A stretch of DNA of 8,209 nucleotides from an uncultured Flavobacteriaceae bacterium (GCA_947311745.1 CAMZLT010000113.1:1-8209), one strand, 5' to 3'. Positions 1-7,931 are shown, numbered from the stretch's first letter. Numbers and translations are program-made. Notes: a model not told the origin generated them from the sequence alone.

Positions 1-430
1 AACCAATGGTATAATTTGTACCGAAAATATCGTTATCAATCGTACCAGGAATTCCGATTACTGGAAAATTATATTCTTTGTTAAATACCATTCCTCCTGT
101 AAAAGTACCATCACCTCCGATAAGTACCAAGGCATCAATATTATTATCAATTAAATTTTTATATGCTTTTTCTCTACCTTCTTTGGTACGAAATTCATTA
201 GAACGAGCAGATTTCAATATTGTACCTCCTTTTTGTACAATATGATGTACAAACCTAGCATTCATATCTTTAAAATCACCATCTATCATTCCTTGATAAC
301 CACGATAAATTCCTACGCAACTAACATCGTAAAATGCACAAGTTCGTACTACTGCACGTATTGCTGCGTTCATTCCTGGCGAATCGCCTCCTGAGGTCAT
401 TACGGCAATTTTTTTTATGCGTTTTTTCAT
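1..430 (-). CDS. pfkA: ATP-dependent 6-phosphofructokinase, N-terminal part (runs off the window)
   Basis: This enzyme phosphorylates fructose 6-phosphate to fructose 1,6-bisphosphate with ATP in the cytoplasm, the committed step of glycolysis. Only the first 143 codons are present; bacterial PfkA is usually about 320 residues, so more than half lies beyond the left edge. The visible part matches the family closely: the nucleotide-binding TSGGDSPGMNAAIR at residues 12-25, GGT-ILKSARSNEFR around 68-81, GGDGT at 105-109, and PGTIDND at 128-134, which carries the catalytic Asp. Gly after GGD, and PGTIDND rather than PKTIDND, are the residues of ATP-dependent rather than pyrophosphate-dependent enzymes. 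I chose the ATG at 428-430 because its protein start (MKKRIKKIAVMTSGG) matches the usual family length. A second in-frame ATG at 446-448 would add six residues (MKFLKK). No Shine-Dalgarno sequence is visible, as is normal in Bacteroidota. It follows the tamB-like gene on the same strand with a 21-39 nt gap, so co-transcription is plausible. The assignment is very secure. Confidence 0.96.
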   Translation of the reverse strand, partial: MKKRIKKIAVMTSGGDSPGMNAAIRAVVRTCAFYDVSCVGIYRGYQGMIDGDFKDMNARFVHHIVQKGGTILKSARSNEFRTKEGREKAYKNLIDNNIDALVLIGGDGTFTGGMVFNKEYNFPVIGIPGTIDNDIFGTNYTIG

Positions 431-454
431 TTTTTTTAAAAATTTCATGAAATT

Positions 455-462
455 CAAAAATA
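455..462 (-). promoter_or_regulatory. Possible Bacteroidota -7 box in front of pfkA
   Basis: On the minus strand this reads TATTTTTG, an exact match to the Bacteroidota -7 consensus TAnnTTTG. It lies in the short gap between tamB and pfkA. A transcript would begin close to 448, which favours translation from the ATG at 430 over the one at 448. No TTG-type -33 element sits about 20 nt upstream, and in such AT-rich DNA this match could be chance. It would give pfkA some expression independent of tamB. Confidence 0.25.
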
Positions 463-469
463 CAAAAAA

Positions 470-3400
470 TTAACGTATTGTATCTTTTTTTGAAGTTGTA
501 AAATTGACAAAATTTTCTTTTTTCACTTGTCTAAGGCTATCCTTTCGCTTTTTTTCTAGTAGTTTTTTTTGTTTTAATTTCTCTCGTTGTTCTTTCGTTT
601 TTCGCAAACCAACTTTTTCTAAAAACTCTTTTCCATCATCAAAATTAAACTGATAAGACAATCCCAAACCTTGTGTATATCCTTCGTTATCTAAGGCGTC
701 AAATTCTATTTCATTACGACGATTGTACATTTTTGCCTTAAACGTTTCTTTTTTATTTAGTGGTAACTCTGCTTCTATTTCACCTGTAACACCTGATTGT
801 GAATTCGAATTAATTGGTACACCAACAACACCATTAAGTGTTATTTTTTTAAATATCTTTGTTTTTAAGGTAACACCTACTTGGTCATCTGTTCGTAAAT
901 TATTTAATCGGTTTTGATCTCCAAGTTCTAAATTAAATCCTATTTGAAATTTTTCGTCTTTATCACGAAGTAAGTTATTAATAACTCCTGTTAATTTTTG
1001 CGATAGAGTTCCTGCTATTAATGAGTTTCCACTATTTGCAAAATCGGCATTTTCAACATCGGTAAACGTTCCAAATCCTAATAAAGAGAAAAATTGAGTC
1101 ATTTTTTTATCCTCATCGTTTAATTTAAAATTTAATTCGGATTTTACCACTGAACTTGCCTTAGGTAGAGATACATCAAAAGCCATTTTCGGACTATATA
1201 AATTTCCTGTAATTTTTGTAATTAAATCCACATCAATATCCCGTGAACCTTGTATGTTTTCTAAAATAATAGATGGGTTTGCTTTTACTTTATTAATTGC
1301 TACAATATCTAAAAAAGCATCAAACGGACTACCATTCCAATAAATTTTACCATTTTTTTGTACGTCAAATTCTTTATTTACAATATTTTTAAGAACATAT
1401 TTTCCTTCGTCAACAACGTACGTTCCATACATTTCAAATTTTCCTGTAGTTTTTATACCAATATCTAAAAAGGCATTTCCTCTACCACTTAGATAACTTC
1501 CTGTAGATTTATCAATTACCATTCCTGCAAGAGCATCGGGTGTTACTTGCAGAAAAATATTTAATGTTAATCCTTTCTGTTCAAAAACAATTTCATCAGG
1601 ACGATCAAGGTCTATTTTCTCATCTTTATCCGAAACAAAATGCACTAAAGAATTTTCCTCAATGGTATTTATATCGCTCAATGGTACGATAAATTCCGTT
1701 TTAGGATTGGTAATTGCACTAACATCTATGGTTAATTCGTCGGTAAAACCTTTTATAGTTCCTCCACCATTAATTAAAACACTACCATAATACAAGGTTT
1801 CCTCTTTTTCTTTGGTATTTAGCACCAATAAATTATCAGAATCGATATTCAAATCTAAAAACCATTTTTTAAAATTCGTATGCGTAATTGTTCCTGTAAG
1901 CAAAGCTTCGGTTTGCATTTCAGAATCTACTATTCTGGTTGTATTAAAATCAAAAGTTTGATCATATACCGTTACTTTTTGCTGCTCTTTTAAGTGATAA
2001 TCTACATTTAAATACGGAAAATTAAGCCCTGCATCCCTCAAAAAAAGTTCGCCTTTCATATCTGGATTTCTCAACAATCCTGTAAGTTTTGTACTACCAG
2101 AAATAACACCTCGGATATTGGTAATGTTTTCGCCACCTAACGGACTTAAAGGTTCTAAATGCAAATCTTTTACTACTAAATTTGCATCAATTGTAGCATT
2201 TTTTTTGCTTAAATCAACCAATCCGAAAACATCTAAATTTTTAATAGCATCTTTTTCAATACTAGCTCTAAAATCATATTTTTTAAAGGTTTTATCAGAT
2301 TGTGCCTTTACAATTAAATCTCCTTGATGTAAATTATTAACCGTAAAATCGTTTACTATCAAATCGATTTTCGGAATTGTTTTTCCGTTGTCAATTTTAT
2401 AGTTAAATTTTCCATTTACAATACCATCTAATCTAATGCTATCGATTCTTGGCGTAATTTTATCTAAAAATATTTCTTTAAAATTAAAATGTAAATCTTT
2501 ATTTTTAGCATCGGAAATTTTACCATAAAATTCCATTTCTTGTGTTCCTGATTGTATCAGTAAAGGTTTAAAATCAAAGGATTGCAATAGGTAATCAAAA
2601 ACGACTTTACTATCGGAATTATTTTTTGGATTTATCAACCATTTTTGGTTTTTAAACTCTAAATTAGATTTCTTGAAACCAATAACCGATTTATTATCAG
2701 CGTTAATAGTATGAAACAAACTTAAATTATATTTTTCTGTTTGTTTTTTTCCACCAATAAAATCTGTTTGTAAAAATAAGGTATCGTTTAACGTTACGTT
2801 TACCAAGTTAAAATCTTTTACATTATAATACTTAGAGTCAATATTTTTAATACTAAATAAAGTATTATAAAGTGGATTTTTATTATCTATTTGCAAACGA
2901 ATTTTTTCAATTACATTTTTATAGGCTTCTATTTTTGGTGATTTAAACGTTAATTCAAATTTAGTATCGTCAGCATTGATTTCACCTTTAATCCATGTAT
3001 TTTTCCCTACAATAACCTCAGGAAAAAAAACGCCTATTATTTTATCGTAAATTTTAAAATTAAAGTCCAAAAATTGCCCAGAACTTACTGAGTCGGGCTG
3101 ATAATGAGTATACATACTTGCTAAAGAATTTCTAGTAAGTTTTGCCAATTCTTCAAACTTAAATTTACCACGAATTTTACCAGAAATTATATCTTTAGAG
3201 TTTACACGTAACGTTCGGATAGAGTCTTTAAAATTAGATGTAATATCAAAATTTTTAAAGACATACGTATCTTTTTGATTTTCGTATTTTGCATCTTTAA
3301 AGCGAATACTACCAACCATATTATTAATGGAGTTTCCATGCACATCAAAATCAATTTTCCCCATTAGAATAGATTTTTTATGCTTGGTGAATAAGTTTAA

Positions 3401-4918
3401 TTTATTAAAGTTTGCATATCCAACATCTGCTTTAAATTTAAAATTATAAATAGCTGAGGATAAATCTGCTAAACCTTTAAAATTCATTTTTAAATTTTTA
3501 TCATTAGCAAACATTTCGCCATTAAAATGTTTATCCTTAAAAACGCCATTTACAGCTATATCAGAATACGTATATCCTTTATATTGATGCTTAGAAATAT
3601 GTCCTTTTAACGAGGTATTTAAGTTTTCTAAAGTAAAACCTTTACCTGTAACATCTGCCACCATAGAGAAATTTCCAACCAATGAATCCTTAATAATTTT
3701 ACCCAATTCATAATCAACCAATTCTATTTTACCAGTATAATTTGCATTTTCAATATCGTCTATATTAGTTATTAATAAATTCGAAATACTTGTACCTAAT
3801 TTAGAATCAATGGTTAATTGTGCATCTACTTTTTTTGTGGTAATAAATGATTGCCCTTTTAATTTAAATCGTCCAAACATTTTAAAATTTTTAGGCAATG
3901 TTTTCCCTAAAAGATTTGGCAACAATGCTACTAAATTATCATAATCGGAAGTCAAATTAGTCAAATCTGATTTTAAAGCAAAACCATTTTCGCGATTTAC
4001 AGCATTGGTAAAATGTAGGTTTCCGTTAATAACGGAATTATTATCCGATACCAATTTTAAGTTTTCAAGGTCAAAATCATTTAAAGTTCCTTTAAGCGTT
4101 GTGGTAAAATGAATAACATCATTCTTACCTAACTCATCGTAAAAATGATATAAATCTGCTAACGACACATCTGCTTTGGTGATTTTAGCTTCAATTTGTA
4201 CTTTATTATTAAAATCGGATAAATCACCTTCCTTATACTTAAAAACCATATCGGTTTTTATAACAGAACTTTTTGTTTTTAAACTAGTAGTTTCAAAAAG
4301 CATTTTTGTTGGTGTATAGGTAAAATTTGTTGAAAAATCAGTTACCGCAATTCCGTAATTATCAATAAGATTAACCTTAGATATTGTTCCGTAAATATTT
4401 CTACCATGCAATTCAAAATCATCTACAATTCCGTTAATATTGTTATAAAAAACGATTGGTTTGTCTTGCTTATTTTCATCATATAAATAAAAGGAGGAAT
4501 TTTGTAATAAAATAGAACTAGAAGTTAAAATAAAAGGTACGTATGGCTTATTCGGATCTTTGGTATGGTCAAACTTATGTGAAAATACCGAAAAATTATC
4601 GTGTAATTCGCCTTTATATTTTTTCATTACAAAGTCAAATCCAACCATGGTTGCACTACCAAGTTCTACCTTATTATCTATAATTTTTTTGGCATTAAAC
4701 AACGATGTTTTTAAACTTTTAACTTTTATAAACGGAAAATCATGATGGTCTTTTATTACAATTCCTAATAATTTAATATCCTTTAAGTTTGAAATATCTA
4801 TTTTATCTATTACAATACTCGTATTATACTTTTTACTTAAGTATTTAGTAGCTCGTTGTGCCAAATTATTTTGCACTGCCGGAATAGATAAAAGAATACT
4901 CAAAAGCACTATTAACAA
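470..4918 (-). CDS. tamB: TamB-like translocation/assembly module protein (AsmA/DUF490 family)
   Basis: This is a very large (1482 residues from the TTG at 4918) envelope protein. TamB-family proteins are anchored in the inner membrane, span the periplasm as a long beta-rich groove, and are implicated in lipid transport and outer-membrane protein assembly. The N terminus is a membrane anchor (residues 1-16) followed by an AsmA-like region (about 17-75: NLAQRATKYLSKKYN, then the DIKLLGIVIKD strand). Residues 80-930 are repetitive beta-strand-rich sequence with few recognisable motifs. The C-terminal third resembles the TamB/DUF490 domain: GSTKLTGLLRNPDMKGELFL (941-960), GGGTIKGFTDELTIDVSA (1051-1068), LDIGIKTTGKFEMYGTYVVD (1151-1170), IYWNGSPFDAFLDIVA (1192-1207), FSLLGFGTF (1277-1285), and a strand-rich end FQIGFNLELG...GLSYQFNFD (1324-1427). 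A strongly basic, probably helical tail (about 1431-1482) follows. The reading frame stays open for 20 codons upstream of 4918 to a TAA at 4979-4981 and encodes a basic, then hydrophobic stretch (RFKKIVKRFLLAILLL). That gives a better signal anchor, but it contains no ATG, GTG or TTG. The true start may be an unusual codon such as ATT at 4970-4972. The family call is firm; the partner and substrate are unknown. Confidence 0.88.
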   Translation of the reverse strand: MLIVLLSILLSIPAVQNNLAQRATKYLSKKYNTSIVIDKIDISNLKDIKLLGIVIKDHHDFPFIKVKSLKTSLFNAKKIIDNKVELGSATMVGFDFVMKKYKGELHDNFSVFSHKFDHTKDPNKPYVPFILTSSSILLQNSSFYLYDENKQDKPIVFYNNINGIVDDFELHGRNIYGTISKVNLIDNYGIAVTDFSTNFTYTPTKMLFETTSLKTKSSVIKTDMVFKYKEGDLSDFNNKVQIEAKITKADVSLADLYHFYDELGKNDVIHFTTTLKGTLNDFDLENLKLVSDNNSVINGNLHFTNAVNRENGFALKSDLTNLTSDYDNLVALLPNLLGKTLPKNFKMFGRFKLKGQSFITTKKVDAQLTIDSKLGTSISNLLITNIDDIENANYTGKIELVDYELGKIIKDSLVGNFSMVADVTGKGFTLENLNTSLKGHISKHQYKGYTYSDIAVNGVFKDKHFNGEMFANDKNLKMNFKGLADLSSAIYNFKFKADVGYANFNKLNLFTKHKKSILMGKIDFDVHGNSINNMVGSIRFKDAKYENQKDTYVFKNFDITSNFKDSIRTLRVNSKDIISGKIRGKFKFEELAKLTRNSLASMYTHYQPDSVSSGQFLDFNFKIYDKIIGVFFPEVIVGKNTWIKGEINADDTKFELTFKSPKIEAYKNVIEKIRLQIDNKNPLYNTLFSIKNIDSKYYNVKDFNLVNVTLNDTLFLQTDFIGGKKQTEKYNLSLFHTINADNKSVIGFKKSNLEFKNQKWLINPKNNSDSKVVFDYLLQSFDFKPLLIQSGTQEMEFYGKISDAKNKDLHFNFKEIFLDKITPRIDSIRLDGIVNGKFNYKIDNGKTIPKIDLIVNDFTVNNLHQGDLIVKAQSDKTFKKYDFRASIEKDAIKNLDVFGLVDLSKKNATIDANLVVKDLHLEPLSPLGGENITNIRGVISGSTKLTGLLRNPDMKGELFLRDAGLNFPYLNVDYHLKEQQKVTVYDQTFDFNTTRIVDSEMQTEALLTGTITHTNFKKWFLDLNIDSDNLLVLNTKEKEETLYYGSVLINGGGTIKGFTDELTIDVSAITNPKTEFIVPLSDINTIEENSLVHFVSDKDEKIDLDRPDEIVFEQKGLTLNIFLQVTPDALAGMVIDKSTGSYLSGRGNAFLDIGIKTTGKFEMYGTYVVDEGKYVLKNIVNKEFDVQKNGKIYWNGSPFDAFLDIVAINKVKANPSIILENIQGSRDIDVDLITKITGNLYSPKMAFDVSLPKASSVVKSELNFKLNDEDKKMTQFFSLLGFGTFTDVENADFANSGNSLIAGTLSQKLTGVINNLLRDKDEKFQIGFNLELGDQNRLNNLRTDDQVGVTLKTKIFKKITLNGVVGVPINSNSQSGVTGEIEAELPLNKKETFKAKMYNRRNEIEFDALDNEGYTQGLGLSYQFNFDDGKEFLEKVGLRKTKEQREKLKQKKLLEKKRKDSLRQVKKENFVNFTTSKKDTIR

Positions 4919-4978
4919 TAAGATTGCTAATAAAAATCGTTTTACTATTTTTTTAAATCGTTTAATCTGAATGGTCTT

Positions 4979-5127
4979 TTATTACAAAACGTAAAAATAC
5001 AAATTTCGTGCCTTTATCCTTACAAAAAATGCAAAGACTTTAAATTTGACTAATATCAATTATTTTAAGAACAAATTAACTAAGAATTAAGATAATTTTA
5101 GGATATTTGTATGCTTTAAACTAAAAT
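4979..5127. promoter_or_regulatory. Divergent intergenic region between the tamB-like gene and the hydrolase gene
   Basis: This 149-nt, highly AT-rich stretch must hold the start signals for both divergent units. Neither strand shows a clear complete Bacteroidota promoter (TTTG, about 20 nt, TAnnTTTG). The nearest rightward candidate is GATATTTG at 5102-5109, one mismatch from TAnnTTTG, which would put the transcript start about 10-13 nt before the ATG at 5128. The nearest leftward candidate is GAAATTTG (minus strand, 5007-5000), also one mismatch. Neither has a well-spaced TTG element. I see no terminator hairpin, strong inverted repeat or small gene here. Confidence 0.35.
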
Positions 5128-5988
5128 ATGAAAATATACCCTATTGAAACAGGTAATTTTAAACTAGATGGAGGAGCAATGTTTGGCGTTGTACCAAAAA
5201 CACTTTGGCAACGTACCAATCCTGCAGATAGCAACAATCTTATCGAAATGAGTATGCGCTGCCTTTTGATCGAGGATGGTGATAAATTAATTTTAATCGA
5301 CACTGGATTAGGCAATAAACAATCCGATAAATTCTTCGGTTACTACCATTTATTTGGTAATTTCACTTTAGATAAATCCTTAAAAGAAATCGGTTTTCAT
5401 CGCGATGATATTACCGATGTTTTTCTAACACATTTACATTTTGACCATTGTGGAGGAGCAATACAATGGAATAAAAACCATACCAATTACGAACCTGCTT
5501 TTAAGAATGCTAAATTTTGGACAAACGAAAACCACTGGAATTGGGCAACAAAACCAAATCCTAGAGAAAAAGCTTCCTTTTTAAAAGAAAACATCCATCC
5601 TATGGAAAGCAGTGGTCAATTACATTTTATAAACATTGGCGATTCTAATATTATTAAAAAATCTGAATTAGGTTTTGGTATTTTTCTTGCCGATGGACAC
5701 ACCGAAAAACAAATGCTTCCGATGTTGTACTACAAAGGAAAAACTATTGTATTTATGGCTGACTTATTACCTACTGTTGGGCATATTCCACTTCCGTATG
5801 TTATGGGATATGACACCAGACCTCTATTAACAATGGATGAAAAAAAGACCTTTTTAGATATGGCCGTTAAAAACGAGTACCTATTATTTTTAGAACACGA
5901 TGCCTTTAATGAAATCTGTACTGTAAAAAATACCGAAAAAGGAGTTAGACTAGATAAAACCTATAAAATAAACGAAATATTTAATTAA
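5128..5988 (+). CDS. MBL-fold (metallo-beta-lactamase superfamily) metal-dependent hydrolase
   Basis: This 286-residue protein is a probable cytoplasmic zinc-type hydrolase; no signal peptide is visible. It carries the metallo-beta-lactamase signature in order: LILIDTGLG (54-62), THLHFDHCGG (101-110) with the metal ligands His102, His104, Asp106 and His107, DGHT with His191, VFMADLLP with Asp212, and FLEHDAF with His257. All ligands expected for a dinuclear site are therefore present, and the length is normal for single-domain members. The N-terminal part (TGNFKLDGGAMFG, 8-20) and the DTGLG/HLHFDH layout are like the lactonase and organophosphate-hydrolase branch of the superfamily. Substrate cannot be read from sequence, so no gene symbol is given. 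The ATG at 5128 is the first in the frame and begins directly with MKIYPIETG, the usual first beta strand; no Shine-Dalgarno is present. The subtilase gene starts 12 nt after the stop, so the two are almost certainly one operon. The fold is certain; the reaction is not. Confidence 0.93.
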   Translation: MKIYPIETGNFKLDGGAMFGVVPKTLWQRTNPADSNNLIEMSMRCLLIEDGDKLILIDTGLGNKQSDKFFGYYHLFGNFTLDKSLKEIGFHRDDITDVFLTHLHFDHCGGAIQWNKNHTNYEPAFKNAKFWTNENHWNWATKPNPREKASFLKENIHPMESSGQLHFINIGDSNIIKKSELGFGIFLADGHTEKQMLPMLYYKGKTIVFMADLLPTVGHIPLPYVMGYDTRPLLTMDEKKTFLDMAVKNEYLLFLEHDAFNEICTVKNTEKGVRLDKTYKINEIFN

Positions 5989-6000
5989 AACCGAAAACAA

Positions 6001-7695
6001 ATGAAATACACAAAACTAATTTTATCATTAGGAATTGCTGCAACTGTTGCAAGTTGTGGTTCTACAAAAACAACTACTGTAGAAAAAACTCCTGAAATGA
6101 TTACTGCTACCGATAATATTGTAGCAAAAAAAGGAAAAATGTCTAAAGAGGAAATACAATCTTGGCCTCATATGGATATTTATACCGATTCCATACCAGG
6201 AATGAGCTTAAAAAAAGCATACGATTTTGTAAAAAATAAAAAAGCAACCACTGTAATTGTTGGTATTGTTGATTCTGGTGTAGACATTGAACACGAGGAT
6301 TTAAAAAATGTTCTTTGGACAAATCCAAAAGAAATCGCAGGAAACGGAAAAGACGACGACAATAATGGTTATATTGATGACATACATGGCTGGAACTTTT
6401 TAGGAGGAAAAAAAGGATCTGCTGCACCTGAACGTTTAGAAATTACGCGTTTGGTAAAAAAAATGAGCACAAAATACGATGGTAAAACTGCCGATCAAAT
6501 TGCAGATGCTGACAAAAAAGAATACGAAAAGTATTTAGAAATGAAGGCAACTGTTACAAAAGAAAAAGAAGGAGCTGCAGGACAAAAACAATTCTACCAA
6601 GGCTTGTATACTAGTTTAAAAAATGCTAATGATTTTTTAACTAAAGAACTAGGTAAAGAGGACTTTACTTTAGAGGAAGTAAAAAAATATGCCGACAACC
6701 CTGCTGTTAAACCTGCAACAATGTATTTACCAAGAATAATGTCTAGATTTGGCACTTTAAAAGATGGTGTAGAAGCAATAAAAGGTGGTGTACATTATTT
6801 TAGTTCAAAAGCAGACTATATGTATAACGTAGATTTTGACGGTAGAGTAACAGGTGATAATCCAGACGATTGGAACGACAAGCCTGGTTACGGAAACAAT
6901 ATTGTTTTAGGTGCTGGTCCAGACGAATTACACGGAACACACGTAGCAGGAATTGTTGCTGCAGAAAGAAATAATGGTATTGGTATGAATGGTGTTGCAA
7001 ATCACGTACAAATTATGGTTGCAAGAGCTGTACCAGATGGCGACGAATACGATAAAGATGTTGCAAAAGCAATTCGCTATGTTGTAGATAACGGAGCAAA
7101 AGTAGTAAATATGAGCTTTGGTAAAGCCTACTCACCACATTCCGATTGGGTTTATGATGCAATGAAATATGCTGCAAAACACGATGTTTTACTTATAAAA
7201 GCTGCAGGAAATGATAACCACGATATCGATCAAGCAAAATACTTGCATTTCCCAACCGATTCACCAGAAACAGGTTCGCAAGAAATTACCGATAACGTAA
7301 TAACTGTTGGAGCAATGACACGTCATTTTAACGAAAAATTAGTATCTGATTTTTCCAATTACGGAAAAACAAGAGTAGATATTTTTGCTCCAGGTTCTGA
7401 AATTTATTCAACTGTACCTAAAGATAATAAATACAAATCTATTCAAGGCACATCTATGGCTTCACCAGAAGTTGCAGGTGTTGCAGCACTTGTACGTACA
7501 TATTATCCAAATTTAACAGCAAAACAAGTTAAAGAAATTATTATGAATTCTGGTATTGAATTCCATCATCAAGTAATCAAGCCTGGTACAAAAGACGAAA
7601 TGATTTCCTTTGACGAAATGTCTAGAAAAGGTAGAATTTTAAACGCATACAATGCTTTATTATTAGCAGATAAAATTAGTAAAGCATCTAAATAA
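6001..7695 (+). CDS. Lipoprotein S8-family (subtilisin-like) serine peptidase
   Basis: This 564-residue exported endopeptidase has an intact catalytic triad: Asp91 in VGIVDSGVD (87-95), His311 in HGTHVAG (311-317) and Ser485 in GTSMASPEVAGVAAL (483-497). The oxyanion-hole Asn404 lies in KAAGND. The N terminus is a lipoprotein signal, MKYTKL then LSLGIAATVASC, with Cys19 as the lipidation site; I see no other cysteine in the protein. An acidic loop GNGKDDDNNGYIDD (114-127), ending HGWNF, is a common, probably calcium-binding, subtilase element. About 220 residues separate Asp91 and His311, against about 30 in subtilisin. The extra sequence (roughly 140-275) is Lys/Glu-rich and looks mostly helical. 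Only about 60 residues lie between the lipid Cys and the Asp strand, which is short for a classical inhibitor I9 propeptide. There is no type IX secretion C-terminal domain, and no acidic cluster directly after Cys19 of the kind reported as a surface-export signal. Membrane-facing periplasm is therefore the simplest location, though this is an inference. It is the second gene of an operon with the hydrolase. Confidence 0.95.
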   Translation: MKYTKLILSLGIAATVASCGSTKTTTVEKTPEMITATDNIVAKKGKMSKEEIQSWPHMDIYTDSIPGMSLKKAYDFVKNKKATTVIVGIVDSGVDIEHEDLKNVLWTNPKEIAGNGKDDDNNGYIDDIHGWNFLGGKKGSAAPERLEITRLVKKMSTKYDGKTADQIADADKKEYEKYLEMKATVTKEKEGAAGQKQFYQGLYTSLKNANDFLTKELGKEDFTLEEVKKYADNPAVKPATMYLPRIMSRFGTLKDGVEAIKGGVHYFSSKADYMYNVDFDGRVTGDNPDDWNDKPGYGNNIVLGAGPDELHGTHVAGIVAAERNNGIGMNGVANHVQIMVARAVPDGDEYDKDVAKAIRYVVDNGAKVVNMSFGKAYSPHSDWVYDAMKYAAKHDVLLIKAAGNDNHDIDQAKYLHFPTDSPETGSQEITDNVITVGAMTRHFNEKLVSDFSNYGKTRVDIFAPGSEIYSTVPKDNKYKSIQGTSMASPEVAGVAALVRTYYPNLTAKQVKEIIMNSGIEFHHQVIKPGTKDEMISFDEMSRKGRILNAYNALLLADKISKASK

Positions 7696-7713
7696 ACTTT
7701 ATTTACTTAGAAC

Positions 7714-7756
7714 AAAATAAAGCCTAAAAAGTTATACTTTTTAGGCTTTATTTTTT
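7714..7756 (+). terminator. Intrinsic terminator of the hydrolase-protease operon
   Basis: A perfect 18-bp stem is seen: AAAATAAAGCCTAAAAAG (7714-7731), a five-base loop TTATA, and its exact complement at 7737-7754, with the T run continuing to 7756 and a second T-rich patch after the G at 7757. It begins 18 nt after the protease stop codon. The A-rich left arm provides a T run on the other strand as well, so it may also stop leftward transcription coming from the remnant region to the right. Confidence 0.9.
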
Positions 7757-7853
7757 GTTTTTCTATATCATATATAAAAATTGGAGAAAAACTATAAAAG
7801 CATCATATTTATTTGCTAACGCTAAATAATTAATCTAACTTTACATCAGATTT
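7757..7853. other. Non-coding AT-rich spacer after the terminator
   Basis: No open frame or RNA-like structure stands out here. The only notable content is the promoter-like pair at 7812-7843, listed separately. The boundary between the conserved chromosomal part and the degraded accessory part of the window appears to fall in or just after this spacer. Confidence 0.4.
7812..7843 (+). promoter_or_regulatory. Probable Bacteroidota-type promoter
   Basis: TTTG at 7812-7815 is followed after 20 nt by TAACTTTA at 7836-7843, seven of eight positions of TAnnTTTG. This is the best -33/-7 pair I found in the window and has the spacing reported for Bacteroidota primary sigma factor promoters. The predicted start, around 7850, is immediately before the ATG at 7854 and about 95 nt before the ATG at 7947. 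It probably drove the gene now left as a remnant to the right. Confidence 0.4.
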
Positions 7854-7931
7854 ATGTTACTACAATATCACTTTGACGAAAATAGTGAATATAAAGCCGT
7901 TGTGTGCAACCTAGAAAAATGGAAATTATAA
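7854..7931 (+). other. 25-codon mini-ORF, unrecognised (possible leader peptide or gene remnant)
   Basis: An ATG-to-TAA frame encodes a 25-residue peptide beginning MLLQYHFDENSEYK and ending NLEKWKL. It lies directly behind the predicted promoter start and ends 15 nt before the next ATG at 7947. I recognise no family. It may be a chance frame, a short leader, or a decayed fragment. It overlaps the GTTGTGTGCAAC palindrome-like motif. Confidence 0.15.

Noticed and set aside
1..430. Pyrophosphate-dependent phosphofructokinase
   Set aside because: The GGDG and PGTIDND residues are those of ATP-dependent enzymes; pyrophosphate enzymes usually have GGDD and PKTIDND.
723..4745. Rightward open frames of 60-70 codons opposite the tamB-like gene (for example 723-917, 2118-2327, 4560-4745)
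   Set aside because: They are antisense to a clearly coding gene, have no recognisable motifs, and arise naturally in AT-rich coding DNA.
5128..5988. Naming the MBL-fold protein a quorum-quenching lactonase or organophosphate hydrolase
   Set aside because: The HxHxDH signature and other ligands are shared by many activities of the superfamily; substrate cannot be decided from these motifs.
5121..7000. Leftward short frames opposite the hydrolase and protease genes (5121-5315, 6143-6427, 6180-6362, 6800-7000)
   Set aside because: They are shadows of well-supported genes, with low-complexity or implausible protein composition.
7816..7909. Integron attC site
   Set aside because: The ends do not fit the RYYYAAC ... 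GTTRRRY core sites, and no integrase gene or second site is visible.
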